From positions 1 through 39,554 of the forward strand of contig DAHVFB010000020.1 of assembly GCA_027317185.1 (NCBI GenBank): a stretch of 39,554 nucleotides of DNA, written 5' to 3'. This stretch comes from Deltaproteobacteria bacterium. GTDB taxonomy: Bacteria > Desulfobacterota > Binatia > Binatales > Binataceae. The first letter of the stretch is position 1. Each line of letters begins with the position of its first letter. Below are positions 16,891 through 24,802 of this stretch, one piece after another. Position numbers and translations under genes: made by a program. The notes beneath the pieces were generated by a model. That model worked only from the letters and a program-made list of their open reading frames with translations. It was not told the origin of the DNA and did no database searches.

Positions 16891-17334
16891 TCAGCGCGAG
16901 GAAGTGCCGGCTGCACGCGCGTCGACAAAGACCTCGCGCCGTTCGATTCGCCAGCCATCCGCGTGACGGCGAAGACGATCGCGATAATGCCCCAGCGCCG
17001 CCATTATCGCGCGCCCATCCTTGCAATGGTAATAGGTGAAATAGCAGACCCCGGTGGCGTGATCGTTTTCGACCTCGAAGCTGAGATTGCTGTTGATATG
17101 CATGGGCTTGGCGCCGCCCAGTGAGTCTTTGTACTGCGCCACGAAATGCTTGAGACCCTCGCGGCCCTCATAATGGCCGAAACGCGGACTATCGAAGATC
17201 GCGTCCGCGCCGAAGCATTCCAACCATCCGTCGAAATCGCCGTGATCCAGGGTGATTGAATAGCGCGCGTAGAGTTCCCGAATTTCTTCGCGATCCTGCC
17301 AGTCGCAGGTGATTTTTCCCGTGATCTGCCCCAT
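16891..17334 (-). CDS. SnoaL-like (NTF2-fold) protein
   Basis: 147 residues with the alpha+beta barrel hallmarks of the SnoaL-like family: an opening helix with EIRELYARYSITLDHGDFDGWLECF, then FGADAIFDSP, and strands ending in DGWRIERREVFVD. Family members include ring-cyclising polyketide enzymes, steroid isomerase-like proteins and dehydratases of hydroxylated aromatic rings; the substrate here is unknown. It lies 44 bases downstream of a class III CoA-transferase gene on the same strand, and the pairing suggests a role in breakdown of an acyl-CoA or cyclic substrate. Its 3' end converges on the second TolC gene with a 10-base gap. Confidence 0.85.
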   Translation of the reverse strand: MGQITGKITCDWQDREEIRELYARYSITLDHGDFDGWLECFGADAIFDSPRFGHYEGREGLKHFVAQYKDSLGGAKPMHINSNLSFEVENDHATGVCYFTYYHCKDGRAIMAALGHYRDRLRRHADGWRIERREVFVDARAAGTSSR

Positions 17335-17378
17335 GAGTTACCCCAACTGCGGTTTGGCGGCTGTCACCAGCGGGAAAC

Positions 17379-18587
17379 TCAAATCACTCCCGCTTCGCGC
17401 AGCCGCGCGACCTCGTCCCAATCGCACCCCAGTAGATCGACCAGAATCGTTTCCGTATGTTCGCCGAGTTCGGGCGCAAACCCACGGGAGTCGCCTGGCG
17501 TCGCGCTGAACCTTACCGGCATTCCAAGCACTCGCAGCGGTCCGCGCCTCGGATGGTCATAGCTGGTCACATAGTCGTTTGCCACCACCTGCGGATCATC
17601 GGGAAGCTCGGCGATCGTGTTCACCACCGTGAAGATGAAGTCGCCGCCATGTTCCAGAACTTCCACCCATTCGTGGCGTGGCCGGGTGATGAAGACACGG
17701 TCGAAAATCGCGATCACCTCGGCCGCATGTTTTCCGCGCGGAATCATTTCGGCGTAGCGTGGATCGTCTATCAACTCGTCGAGTCCGAGCGCCGTGCAAA
17801 AATCTTTCCAGTAGCGATCGGGCTGCAACATGCCCAGACAGAGCCAGCGATTGTCCGCGCATCGGTAATGGTTCCACAACGGGTTGTAGGCATTCTCGCG
17901 CGGGCGGCGCGGCATCTCCCGGCCGCCGATCAAAACCGAAGAAATGTTTAATCCCTGCAACGCCATCATCGAACCAAGATGCGAGATGTCGACCTCCTGG
18001 CCAACGCCATGGCGCTCGCGCGCCAGCAGCGCGGTCACCACCGCATAGGCCATCATGATTCCGCCCATCTGGTCCGCGACTCCGCCGTGAATGTACGTCG
18101 GCGGCACTTCCGGTCCGCCCACCACATTCATGATCCCTGAACGCGCCTGTCCCAGGTAATCGAACGAGGGTTTGCCGCTGTCGGGGCCGTCCGGTCCGTA
18201 ACCGGAAGCATTGGCATAGATAATCTGAGGATTGCGGGCGCGCAGCTCTTCGTAACCCAACCCCAGCCGTCCGGCCACGCCCTGGCGGAAATTCTGGATG
18301 AAAACGTCGCTTTTCTCGGCCAGCCTATAAACGATCTCGCGAGCTTCCGGATGCTTCAGATTAATCGCGAGGCTCTTTTTATGGCGGTTGTTGACCTCGA
18401 AATAAAATCCATTGGGCGAGATTGCCCCGCTGCCGCCGGAAATCAGTCCCCGGCCGGGGTCGCCGCGCTCGGGCTCCTCAAGTTTGATCACCTCGGCGCC
18501 AAGGTCACCCAGCATCGCACTCGACACCGGACCTTGCTGCCATATGGTCCAATCAATTACCCGAATGCCTTCCAATGGCGCTTTCAC
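17379..18587 (-). CDS. Class III CoA-transferase (CaiB/BaiF/Frc family)
   Basis: Transfers CoA between carboxylic acids through an enzyme-bound aspartyl anhydride. At 402 residues it is full length. Visible hallmarks are the opening LEGIRVIDWTIWQQGP, LGDLGAEVIKLEEPERGDPGR, NNRHKKSLAINLKHPEAR, SDVFIQNFRQGVAGRLGLGYEEL, ASGYGPDGPDSGKPSFDYLGQARSG split over the active site (the Asp of FDYLGQ is the likely nucleophile) and the GGVADQMGGIMMAYAV loop. Substrates in the family range from oxalate and carnitine to bile acids and 2-methylacyl groups, and none can be assigned here. It is co-directional with the SnoaL-like gene and divergent from comF. Confidence 0.92.
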   Translation of the reverse strand: MKAPLEGIRVIDWTIWQQGPVSSAMLGDLGAEVIKLEEPERGDPGRGLISGGSGAISPNGFYFEVNNRHKKSLAINLKHPEAREIVYRLAEKSDVFIQNFRQGVAGRLGLGYEELRARNPQIIYANASGYGPDGPDSGKPSFDYLGQARSGIMNVVGGPEVPPTYIHGGVADQMGGIMMAYAVVTALLARERHGVGQEVDISHLGSMMALQGLNISSVLIGGREMPRRPRENAYNPLWNHYRCADNRWLCLGMLQPDRYWKDFCTALGLDELIDDPRYAEMIPRGKHAAEVIAIFDRVFITRPRHEWVEVLEHGGDFIFTVVNTIAELPDDPQVVANDYVTSYDHPRRGPLRVLGMPVRFSATPGDSRGFAPELGEHTETILVDLLGCDWDEVARLREAGVI

Positions 18588-18677
18588 GGGGCAGAATATA
18601 ACACTAACTTCGATTGGAGTCGTACCCCGCTCGTTCGACGATCAACAGGCCTAATTTCCTCGCCGAGGACTTCGGTT

Positions 18678-19418
18678 ATGATGGACCTCGCGATGCTCCA
18701 CGAGGTGCTCAACTTTTTTTATCCGCCCCACTGCGCGGCTTGCGGGGCCGGGTTGCCGATCGAGACGCGCAAATCAATCTGCGGCGGGTGTCTGGCGCGG
18801 ATCGAACGGCTGTCCGATCCATTGTGTGCGGTCTGCGGAGAACCGATGAGCGCCGCCGGCAATATTTCGCTATGCTCGCGATGCCATGGAGGAACGCGAA
18901 ACTTTCGCATGGCGCGGTCGGCCGCGCGTTACGATCCGAGCCGGGAATTCGAACCGGGAACGCTGGGCGCAATCATTCGGCATCACAAATACGGCCGCGA
19001 TCAGTCGCTCGCCCGCGCCCTGCTGGAATGTGTGGGCGATAACCTGCCTTATCGAAGCGGCGATCACGATCTGGTGATTCCGGTTCCCCTTCATCGCCAG
19101 CGTCTGCGTTGGCGCGGTTTCAATCAGGCCGCGCTGCTGGGTATCGATATCGCGCGACGGCTCGATTGCGAGTTCGATCTCACCGCTATGATGCGAGGCC
19201 GCGCCACCCCACCGCAAACCGCGCACGATCACAATGCCCGGCGGCGCAACGTACGCAATGCTTTCAGGGTCGCACATCCGCGCCGGGTCGCGGGACGCCG
19301 CGTGCTTTTGATCGATGATGTAATGACCACCGGCGCAACCGCGGACGAATGCGCAGGGGTGCTGCGGCAGGCAGGCGCCCGCGTGGTGGATGTTTTCACC
19401 CTGGCGCGAGCCCGATGA
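18678..19418 (+). CDS. comF: ComF-family phosphoribosyltransferase-like protein
   Basis: About 246 residues. The N-terminal part holds zinc-ribbon-like cysteine pairs (CAACGAG, CGGCLARI, CAVCGEP and CSRCHGG); the C-terminal part is a type I phosphoribosyltransferase fold with the PRPP loop VLLIDDVMTTGATADE and the upstream VIPVPLHRQRLRWRGFNQ. ComF proteins take part in DNA uptake in naturally competent bacteria, where they interact with the transformation machinery, but are widespread also in non-competent species. The open frame extends far upstream (to 18351), antisense to the CoA-transferase gene; the ATG at 18678 matches the family N-terminus (LNFFYPPHCAACG). It overlaps the following methyltransferase gene by ATGA. 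Confidence 0.9.
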   Translation: MMDLAMLHEVLNFFYPPHCAACGAGLPIETRKSICGGCLARIERLSDPLCAVCGEPMSAAGNISLCSRCHGGTRNFRMARSAARYDPSREFEPGTLGAIIRHHKYGRDQSLARALLECVGDNLPYRSGDHDLVIPVPLHRQRLRWRGFNQAALLGIDIARRLDCEFDLTAMMRGRATPPQTAHDHNARRRNVRNAFRVAHPRRVAGRRVLLIDDVMTTGATADECAGVLRQAGARVVDVFTLARAR

Positions 19419-19981
19419 ACCTCGCTAAACGCACTGAAGATGATCGGTCGCTCGCGGACCGATCGCCCGGTATACCCGAACCATTTTTCGTGGAAGTGAT
19501 CCCCCTGCTGCCACGCGGGCTGGCCCTCGACGTGGCCTGCGGCAGCGGGCGTCACAGTCTGGCGCTGGCCCGCCTCGGCGCCAGCGTAATCGCCCTCGAC
19601 CATTCACTCTCGGCGCTGGAAACTCTTAGCCGGTTGGCGCAGGCAGAGCATCTTTGTGCATTTCCACTCGCCGCCGAGCTTGAGAATTTTCCGATCCGAG
19701 CGGAAAAATATGACCTCGTGATGAACTTCAATTTCCTCGATCGTACACTGATCCCGACTCTGCGCGCCGCGCTTAAGCGCGGCGGAATGCTGTTGTTCGA
19801 TACGTTCCTGGTCGATCAAGCCGCGCTCGGCCATCCGCGCAACCCGGCCTATTTACTCCAGCATTACGAGCTACGATCGCTGCTCGACGGGATGGACCTG
19901 TTGCATTATCGAGAGGGACTTACCTGCAACCCGGACGGTACGCGCGCGTGGCGCGCTGGCGCATTGGCGCGCAAGGTCTGA
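19415..19981 (+). CDS. SAM-dependent methyltransferase (class I, TehB-like)
   Basis: 188 residues with a Rossmann SAM-binding domain: motif I LALDVACGSGRHSLALA, an acidic residue closing motif II (VIALDHS), and the YDLVMNFNFLDRTLIP segment typical of small TehB/tellurite-type and related methyltransferases. A later LKRGGMLLFDTFLVDQ corresponds to the strand after motif III. The start ATG at 19415 overlaps the comF stop (ATGA), and an A-less one-base gap separates its stop from purM, so it is embedded in a tightly packed comF-methyltransferase-purM-purN run. The substrate is unknown. Confidence 0.85.
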   Translation: MNLAKRTEDDRSLADRSPGIPEPFFVEVIPLLPRGLALDVACGSGRHSLALARLGASVIALDHSLSALETLSRLAQAEHLCAFPLAAELENFPIRAEKYDLVMNFNFLDRTLIPTLRAALKRGGMLLFDTFLVDQAALGHPRNPAYLLQHYELRSLLDGMDLLHYREGLTCNPDGTRAWRAGALARKV

Positions 19982-19982
19982 G

Positions 19983-21020
19983 ATGGCCACGCGTTTAACC
20001 TACAAAGCGGCCGGGGTCGATATCGATCTTAAGGAAAGCCTGATTCCGATCTTCCGAAAAATCGCGCGCTCGACCGCCGGAGCACAGGTGCTTAACGGCA
20101 TCGGCGGCTTCGGCGCGATGATAAATCTGGCGGGCATCAAGGGCGTTCGATCGCCGGTGCTGGTGGCCGGCACGGACGGCGTCGGCACCAAACTGAAAAT
20201 TGCATTCGCGATGGGCCGCCACGACACGGTGGGCATCGATTGCGTCGCGATGTGCGTCAACGACATCATCTGCCACGCCGCGCGGCCGCTCTTCTTCCTC
20301 GATTATATCGGCGCGGGTGGACTGAACGCCGAGGTGGCGCGCGCCGTCGTCAGTGGAATCGCGAAAGGATGCCGGCAGGCCGCGATGAGCCTGGTGGGCG
20401 GCGAGACCGCTCAGATGCCGGGCATCTACCGTCCCGGCGAGTATGATCTGGCGGGATTCGCAGTGGGGATGGCCGAGCGTGATCGCATTCCCATCCCTAA
20501 ATCGGTACGAGTCGGCGATGTGCTGATCGGGCTGGCGTCGAGCGGACTGCATTCCAATGGCTTCTCGCTGGTGCGCAAGGTGCTGCTGGAACGCGCCCGC
20601 CTGAAACTCGCCGCGCATATCGGCGAACTCGGATGCAGCCTCGGCGAGGAGCTTTTGCGGCCGACACGAATTTACGCCGCTATCGCACAGTCGATGTTCG
20701 ATAGCTTCGAGGTAAAAGGGCTGGCGAATATCACCGGCGGCGGCATCCCCGAGAATTTGCCGCGCGTGATGCCCGAGCGGGTCCGGGCGACGATCAAACG
20801 CGGGAGCTGGCCGGTGCCGCCGATATTCAAGCTGATCGAGGAACGCGGACGGATAGATCGCAGCGAGATGGATCGCACCTTTAACAACGGCCTCGGAATG
20901 ATCGCGATCGTCGCGCCGGCTGAAGCGGACGCGATGGTTCGTCATCTGCGCGCCAGGCGTCAGCGGGCCTGGATCGTGGGCGAGATCATTCGCGGCGATC
21001 GCGGCGTCAGCTTCGTCTGA
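19983..21020 (+). CDS. purM: Phosphoribosylformylglycinamidine cyclo-ligase (AIR synthetase)
   Basis: Step five of purine synthesis: ATP-dependent ring closure of FGAM to AIR. It has 345 residues, the usual length. Clear signatures are LTYKAAGVDID at the start, IGGFGAMINL, VAGTDGVGTKLKIA, DCVAMCVNDI, PLFFLDYIGAGGLN, LVGGETAQMPGIYRPGEYDLAGFAVG, SSGLHSNGFSLVRKVLL, LLRPTRIYA and ITGGGIPENLPRV with NNGLGMI near the C-terminus. The start ATG at 19983 is one base past the methyltransferase stop. It is followed by purN after 21 bases, the common bacterial purM-purN pair. Confidence 0.97.
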   Translation: MATRLTYKAAGVDIDLKESLIPIFRKIARSTAGAQVLNGIGGFGAMINLAGIKGVRSPVLVAGTDGVGTKLKIAFAMGRHDTVGIDCVAMCVNDIICHAARPLFFLDYIGAGGLNAEVARAVVSGIAKGCRQAAMSLVGGETAQMPGIYRPGEYDLAGFAVGMAERDRIPIPKSVRVGDVLIGLASSGLHSNGFSLVRKVLLERARLKLAAHIGELGCSLGEELLRPTRIYAAIAQSMFDSFEVKGLANITGGGIPENLPRVMPERVRATIKRGSWPVPPIFKLIEERGRIDRSEMDRTFNNGLGMIAIVAPAEADAMVRHLRARRQRAWIVGEIIRGDRGVSFV

Positions 21021-21041
21021 CGACAAGGCAGGCAGGTCAGG

Positions 21042-21713
21042 ATGGAAAATCGCGCACCGGTCAGGCTCGGCATCCTGATTTCGGGACGGGGATCCAACCT
21101 GCAATCGATTATCGACGCTATCGAGCGGCGCGAGCTTAGCGCGGAAATCAAAATCGTGATTTCCAATCGCCCGGGCGCAGCCGGGCTGGCGCGCGCCGAA
21201 GCCAAGGGAATTCCCGTCCGGACTATCGACCATCGCCGCTACCAGTCCCGCGAGGACTTCGACCGCGCACTGATTCAGGCGCTGCGCGCCCATGAGGTGG
21301 AGCTGGTGGCATGCGCCGGGTTCATGCGGATTCTGTCACCTCTGATGATCGAAGCGTTCCCGAACCGGATTATGAATATTCATCCTTCCCTGCTGCCGGC
21401 CTTTCCCGGACTGAACGCGCAACAGTCCGCCCTCGATCATGGCGCGCGCTTCGCCGGATGCAGCGTTTTCTTTGTCACTGCCGGCACCGACGATGGGCCG
21501 ATTATCGCGCAAGCGGTGGTCCCGGTCATGCCCGGGGACGACGAAGCCTCGCTCAGCGAGCGTATCCTGGACCAGGAACATCGCATCTACCCTTACGCGA
21601 TAAGCCTTTTTCAACAGGGCCGGCTCGTAGTCGAGGGCCGCCGGGTGATTATCCTCGACGCGCCCCGGCTGAAAGATTTGAACGCCATGCTTAATCCGCC
21701 GTTGCGATCGTGA
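21042..21713 (+). CDS. purN: Phosphoribosylglycinamide formyltransferase
   Basis: Step three of purine synthesis: transfers a formyl group from 10-formyl-THF to GAR. It has 223 residues, slightly longer than E. coli PurN (212) because of a C-terminal tail. The signatures are LGILISGRGSNLQSIIDAI at the phosphate-binding loop, VISNRPGAAGLARA, CAGFMRILSPLMIEAF, and the catalytic segment NIHPSLLPAFPGLNAQQSA (Asn and His of the active site) with FVTAGTDDGPIIAQ carrying the catalytic Asp. Its start has GGCAGGTCAGG upstream. It lies in the same transcriptional run as purM, and the glutaredoxin gene follows after 69 bases. Confidence 0.96.
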   Translation: MENRAPVRLGILISGRGSNLQSIIDAIERRELSAEIKIVISNRPGAAGLARAEAKGIPVRTIDHRRYQSREDFDRALIQALRAHEVELVACAGFMRILSPLMIEAFPNRIMNIHPSLLPAFPGLNAQQSALDHGARFAGCSVFFVTAGTDDGPIIAQAVVPVMPGDDEASLSERILDQEHRIYPYAISLFQQGRLVVEGRRVIILDAPRLKDLNAMLNPPLRS

Positions 21714-21782
21714 GGCGATGAAACCATTCGCTGGACATGCCGGTGGCCGGACCATAAGAATTAAACTGGAAGGAAAGCAGAC

Positions 21783-22058
21783 GTGGCAAGGGTCGAAATT
21801 TACACCACCGCATTTTGTCCTTTTTGTATTCAGGCGAAATCCCTGCTGCGCAACAAAGGGATCGACTTTCACGAGATCGACGTGACCGGCAATCCTGAAT
21901 TGCGGGCGAAAATGACCGAACTGTCTGGCGGCAGGCGTACGGTGCCGGAAATTTTCATTAACGGTGACATAATCGGCGGCTACGACGAACTGCGAGCGCT
22001 CGAAGAGGACGGCGGACTTGATAGCCTGCTGGCGGGTGGTAATGGCGGTGCGAATTGA
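21783..22058 (+). CDS. grxC: Glutaredoxin 3 (GrxC-type)
   Basis: Glutathione-dependent thiol-disulfide oxidoreductase of 91 residues. The thioredoxin fold is complete: VEIYTTAFCPFCIQAK with the dithiol active site CPFC (the usual Grx3 motif is CPYC), GIDFHEIDVTGN, the cis-Pro loop RRTVPEIFINGDIIGGYDEL that contacts glutathione, and a short acidic tail. The start is a GTG at 21783 preceded by AAGGAAAG; this fits the family N-terminus. A plant-type glutamate-cysteine ligase, the first enzyme of glutathione synthesis, is encoded about 3 kb downstream, agreeing with glutathione use. Its stop overlaps the next small gene by TTGA. Confidence 0.94.
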   Translation: MARVEIYTTAFCPFCIQAKSLLRNKGIDFHEIDVTGNPELRAKMTELSGGRRTVPEIFINGDIIGGYDELRALEEDGGLDSLLAGGNGGAN

Positions 22059-22339
22059 GCGACGAGTACGACAGCGAAAAGTTTCCCGGTAATTTCTACC
22101 AGGGTCTGCTGGTATTCCTCGATCGCGCTCGCGGGCGCGGCCGGGTTCGCTCGAAGGGCGGCCGCGAGGTGTCCTTCGAGTTTCCATTCGTATCGGTGGT
22201 CGGCGCACCGATCGGCGGCGGGATGTCGGGAATAGAATTTCTGCACGAGGGCGACCTGATCGGCTTCGATGTCGGCTGGACCTCCAAGGGCCTGCGGGTA
22301 ACGATGATCAAACCGCCGCGCGCCGAACCCCACCAATAA
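22055..22339 (+). CDS. Small OB-fold protein resembling a cold-shock domain
   Basis: 94 residues. The pattern GRGRVRSKGGREVSFEF, then a variable loop, then FLHEGDLIGFDVGWTSKGLRVTMI resembles a cold-shock domain (G-x-G-x-V, x-V-x-F, LxxGDxVxFxVxxxxKGLxAxxV), but the RNP1 aromatic residues KGFGFI are not present, so nucleic-acid binding is inference. The TTG at 22055 overlaps the glutaredoxin stop codon (TTGA), implying translational coupling; the first residues SDEYDSEKFPGNFYQ have no internal Met alternative that would keep the fold. An alternative view is a shortened S1-like OB fold. Confidence 0.6.
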   Translation: MSDEYDSEKFPGNFYQGLLVFLDRARGRGRVRSKGGREVSFEFPFVSVVGAPIGGGMSGIEFLHEGDLIGFDVGWTSKGLRVTMIKPPRAEPHQ

Positions 22340-22349
22340 CTGGAATAGT

Positions 22350-22985
22350 ATGGACTGCTCCGCCGATATTGGGCGAGCACGGGTGAAACCGGCTTCGATT
22401 GGCTGGGCTGCCTCGCTGGTTTGCGCACTAATGCTACAAGCTGCGGGGCATGCTTCGGCTCAGACCACAGCTATCGGGCTGCGGCAGGGCGGTGCGTGTC
22501 GGTCTAACGCAGACTGCGAACCCGGTCTCGTGTGCGAAGGTCTCGCACAAGGCCGCTTCTGCGAAAATCACAAATGCGTCAGCGACGCAGATTGCGTTTC
22601 ACAGGCGTTTTGCGGAATAGAGGGCGCCTACGGGCAGATTTGTGTCACCAACCCCGACTATCCGCTAAGCAAATCGGGGGAGCGAGGTAGCAGGTGCGGG
22701 GTCTTTGGATATTCTGTCAAATCGGTTGGGGGCGGAGCCCATCTGTCGGTTCCGTTTTCGTATCGGGTGCCGACACCAGACTTTAGCGGTACATGCGTCA
22801 CGATCAAAGAAGCGTCATCGGGACGGGTCGTCGCAATCGGAACCTGCAACCCTGAAGGGCGTTTCAGGGTTGGCCTTGAGCCAGGACGCTATCAGGTCGA
22901 CGGACGTGGAGGTTCACAGCAGGTAGAAGTAAAACCGGGACAGTGGCAATTCCTTTCACTGTCGTTTTTCGTGCCCACGCCATAA
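22350..22985 (+). CDS. Exported cysteine-rich protein with Dickkopf-like Cys repeats
   Basis: 211 residues. A Sec signal peptide is visible (WAASLVCALMLQAAGHASA-Q, cleavage near residue 38). The mature protein opens with two copies of a Cys-rich unit: CRSNADCEPGLVC with FCENHKC, then VSDADCVSQAFCG with ICV. The C-x5-C-x5-C spacing resembles the Dickkopf/colipase-type repeats found in extracellular proteins of deltaproteobacteria, probably disulfide-bonded. The C-terminal half looks beta-rich (FSGTCVTIKEASSGRVVAIGTC, then RYQVDGRG) like a carboxypeptidase-regulatory-type beta-sandwich. It is 10 bases downstream of the OB-fold gene. The function is unknown. Confidence 0.72.
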   Translation: MDCSADIGRARVKPASIGWAASLVCALMLQAAGHASAQTTAIGLRQGGACRSNADCEPGLVCEGLAQGRFCENHKCVSDADCVSQAFCGIEGAYGQICVTNPDYPLSKSGERGSRCGVFGYSVKSVGGGAHLSVPFSYRVPTPDFSGTCVTIKEASSGRVVAIGTCNPEGRFRVGLEPGRYQVDGRGGSQQVEVKPGQWQFLSLSFFVPTP

Positions 22986-23090
22986 ACAGAAAAATCGCAT
23001 GTGCGACCAATTCACGATCATACGTTACATCGCGGTCGCAAAATAATCGGGGCCAAGCTATATCCCGATGGTCAAGTTCGTTGGGGCTTC

Positions 23091-24632
23091 TTAACCATTC
23101 GTCCTGGCGGCTCTTTTACGGGCGCCGCGATCGACCGTCAGCACCCGCCCCACCGCCCGATGCCATCCGTCCAGCAGTTCCATCCGCAGAGCGGAATCCA
23201 TCGCGGGCGCGATTACCCGATCAACCTCTCGCATCTTCTCCAAATCTTTTGATTTCCAGAGGCCGGCCGATACTCCGGCCAGCATCGCCGCGCCCATCGC
23301 GGTGGCCTCGGTATTCGACGGACGCCGGATGCGCCGATCGAGCACGTCGGCCTGAAATTGCATCAGATAGTTGTTGGCCGCCGCACCGCCATCGACGCGC
23401 AACTCGCCGATTCCGGTCCCGATATCGCGTTCCATCGCCCGCATCACATCGACCACCTGATACGCGATCGCATCGAGCGCGGCCCGGATGATATCCGCCC
23501 GCGTGGTGCCGCGAGTAATCCCAACGATCGCGCCGCGCGCCTCGCTATCCCAATATGGCGCGCCCAGGCCGACAAAGGCCGGCACCAGATACGGCTGCGA
23601 CGGCCCCGCGCTCTGCTCGGCGAAGCGCAAGGTATCCGACGCCTTCCGGATCAGGCCGAGCTCGTCGCGTAGCCATTGGACCGCAGCCCCGGCGATGAAA
23701 ACCGATCCTTCGAGGGCGTAAGCTGGCCGGCCTTCGGGATCGAGCGTGAGGGTGGTAATCAGCCGTTGGCGCGAACGAACTAGCCGTTCGCCGGTATGGA
23801 TCAATAGAAAGGCGCCGGTCCCATAGGTCGCCTTGGCATCGCCAGCGCGCACGCAGCCCTGACCATACATGGCGGATTGCTGATCGCCGATTAGCGCGCA
23901 GATCGGGATCGCCCGCGGCGTCAGCGTTCCTGCCGCGGCCTCCGCGATCGATTCATGGGACGCGCCACCCGGCTCGCCACGCGATTCGATTGCCGTCGGC
24001 AGCATCTCATGCGGCACGCCGAGCAGCTTCAGCATCCCGGCGTCCCAGGCTTTGCGTTTCAGATCGAACAGCATGGTGCGCGAAGCGTTGGTGAAATCGG
24101 TGACGAAAGCGGCGCCGCGCGACAATCGAAACACCAGCCACGAATCGACCGTGCCGAAACACAGTTCGCCGCGTCCGGCCGCGCGCCGCAACTTCGGATT
24201 CGCGTCGAGCAGCCATTTGAGCTTGGTGCCCGAGAAATATGGATCGACCACCAAACCCGTACGCCGCGTAATTTCCGGCTCCCGACTGGCGAGGTGGCGG
24301 CAGATCTCCGCGCTGCGGCGGCACTGCCATACGATAGCCGGGAAAACCGGCCTGCCGCTGGCCCGTTCCCAGACCACGAAGGTCTCGCGCTGGTTGGTGA
24401 TCCCGACTGCGGCGATATCGCGCCCGCCGATGCGACCGCGCTTGATGGCCGAGCGTGTGGCCACAATCGCGGATTGATAGATTTCTTCCGGATCTTGCTC
24501 GACCCATCCGGGTCGTGGATAACTTTGTGCGATTTCGCGGTAACCGCGGCCCATCACTTTGCCGTCGGGACCGAGCACCATCGCAGTGGTTCCGCTGGTG
24601 CCTTGATCGATGGCGAGGACGAGGCCGGTCAT
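23091..24632 (-). CDS. glpK: Glycerol kinase
   Basis: Phosphorylates glycerol to sn-glycerol-3-phosphate. From the ATG at 24632 the protein is about 513 residues, close to E. coli GlpK (502). Marks of the FGGY family are all present: LAIDQGTSGTTAM, GITNQRETFVVW with the glycerol-binding Arg and Glu, VWQCRR, VDPYFSGTKLKWLLD (the Tyr), TFGTVDSW-like CFGTVDSWLVF, the Asp of IGDQQSAMYGQGC, GTGAFLLIHTG, and the C-terminal RVDGGAAANNYLMQFQADVL. The frame is open to 24710, but family alignment favours 24632. No glpF or glpD is adjacent. It is divergent from the glutamate-cysteine ligase gene across about 170 bases. Confidence 0.95.
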   Translation of the reverse strand: MTGLVLAIDQGTSGTTAMVLGPDGKVMGRGYREIAQSYPRPGWVEQDPEEIYQSAIVATRSAIKRGRIGGRDIAAVGITNQRETFVVWERASGRPVFPAIVWQCRRSAEICRHLASREPEITRRTGLVVDPYFSGTKLKWLLDANPKLRRAAGRGELCFGTVDSWLVFRLSRGAAFVTDFTNASRTMLFDLKRKAWDAGMLKLLGVPHEMLPTAIESRGEPGGASHESIAEAAAGTLTPRAIPICALIGDQQSAMYGQGCVRAGDAKATYGTGAFLLIHTGERLVRSRQRLITTLTLDPEGRPAYALEGSVFIAGAAVQWLRDELGLIRKASDTLRFAEQSAGPSQPYLVPAFVGLGAPYWDSEARGAIVGITRGTTRADIIRAALDAIAYQVVDVMRAMERDIGTGIGELRVDGGAAANNYLMQFQADVLDRRIRRPSNTEATAMGAAMLAGVSAGLWKSKDLEKMREVDRVIAPAMDSALRMELLDGWHRAVGRVLTVDRGARKRAARTNG

Positions 24633-24705
24633 GGTTGGGAGAGACTCATATAGGTGCGAAAGCCTGCTCAAAATATGCAAGTGAGAGGGGTCCGGCAACC
24701 GCAAA

Positions 24706-24719
24706 GCCATCGCGATGGC
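24706..24719. promoter_or_regulatory. Perfect 14-bp palindrome between glpK and glutamate-cysteine ligase
   Basis: GCCATCGCGATGGC is its own reverse complement. It sits in the divergent intergenic region about 74 bases upstream of the glpK start and about 84 upstream of the glutamate-cysteine ligase start, a fitting place for an operator. A short GGGCC-ATTATA-GGCCC hairpin lies at 24764-24779. No regulator family can be named; the palindrome may be a chance of GC-rich sequence. Confidence 0.35.
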
Positions 24720-24744
24720 ATTAAAAATTCATCCCTTATCTGAC

Positions 24745-24773
24745 TTGCCTAACTTAAACGGCGGGGCCATTAT
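24745..24773 (+). promoter_or_regulatory. Candidate sigma70 promoter for glutamate-cysteine ligase
   Basis: TTGCCT (24745-24750, 4 of 6 to consensus) and CATTAT (24768-24773, 4 of 6) are spaced by 17 bases and would give a leader of about 20-25 bases before the ATG at 24803. Visual match only. Confidence 0.3.
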
Positions 24774-24802
24774 AGGCCCACATCGTTCAACTTCCTGTAG
24801 AG

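Noticed and set aside
18351..18677. Upstream extension of the comF frame
   Set aside because: It is antisense to the CoA-transferase gene and has no family similarity; the ComF N-terminus begins at 18678.
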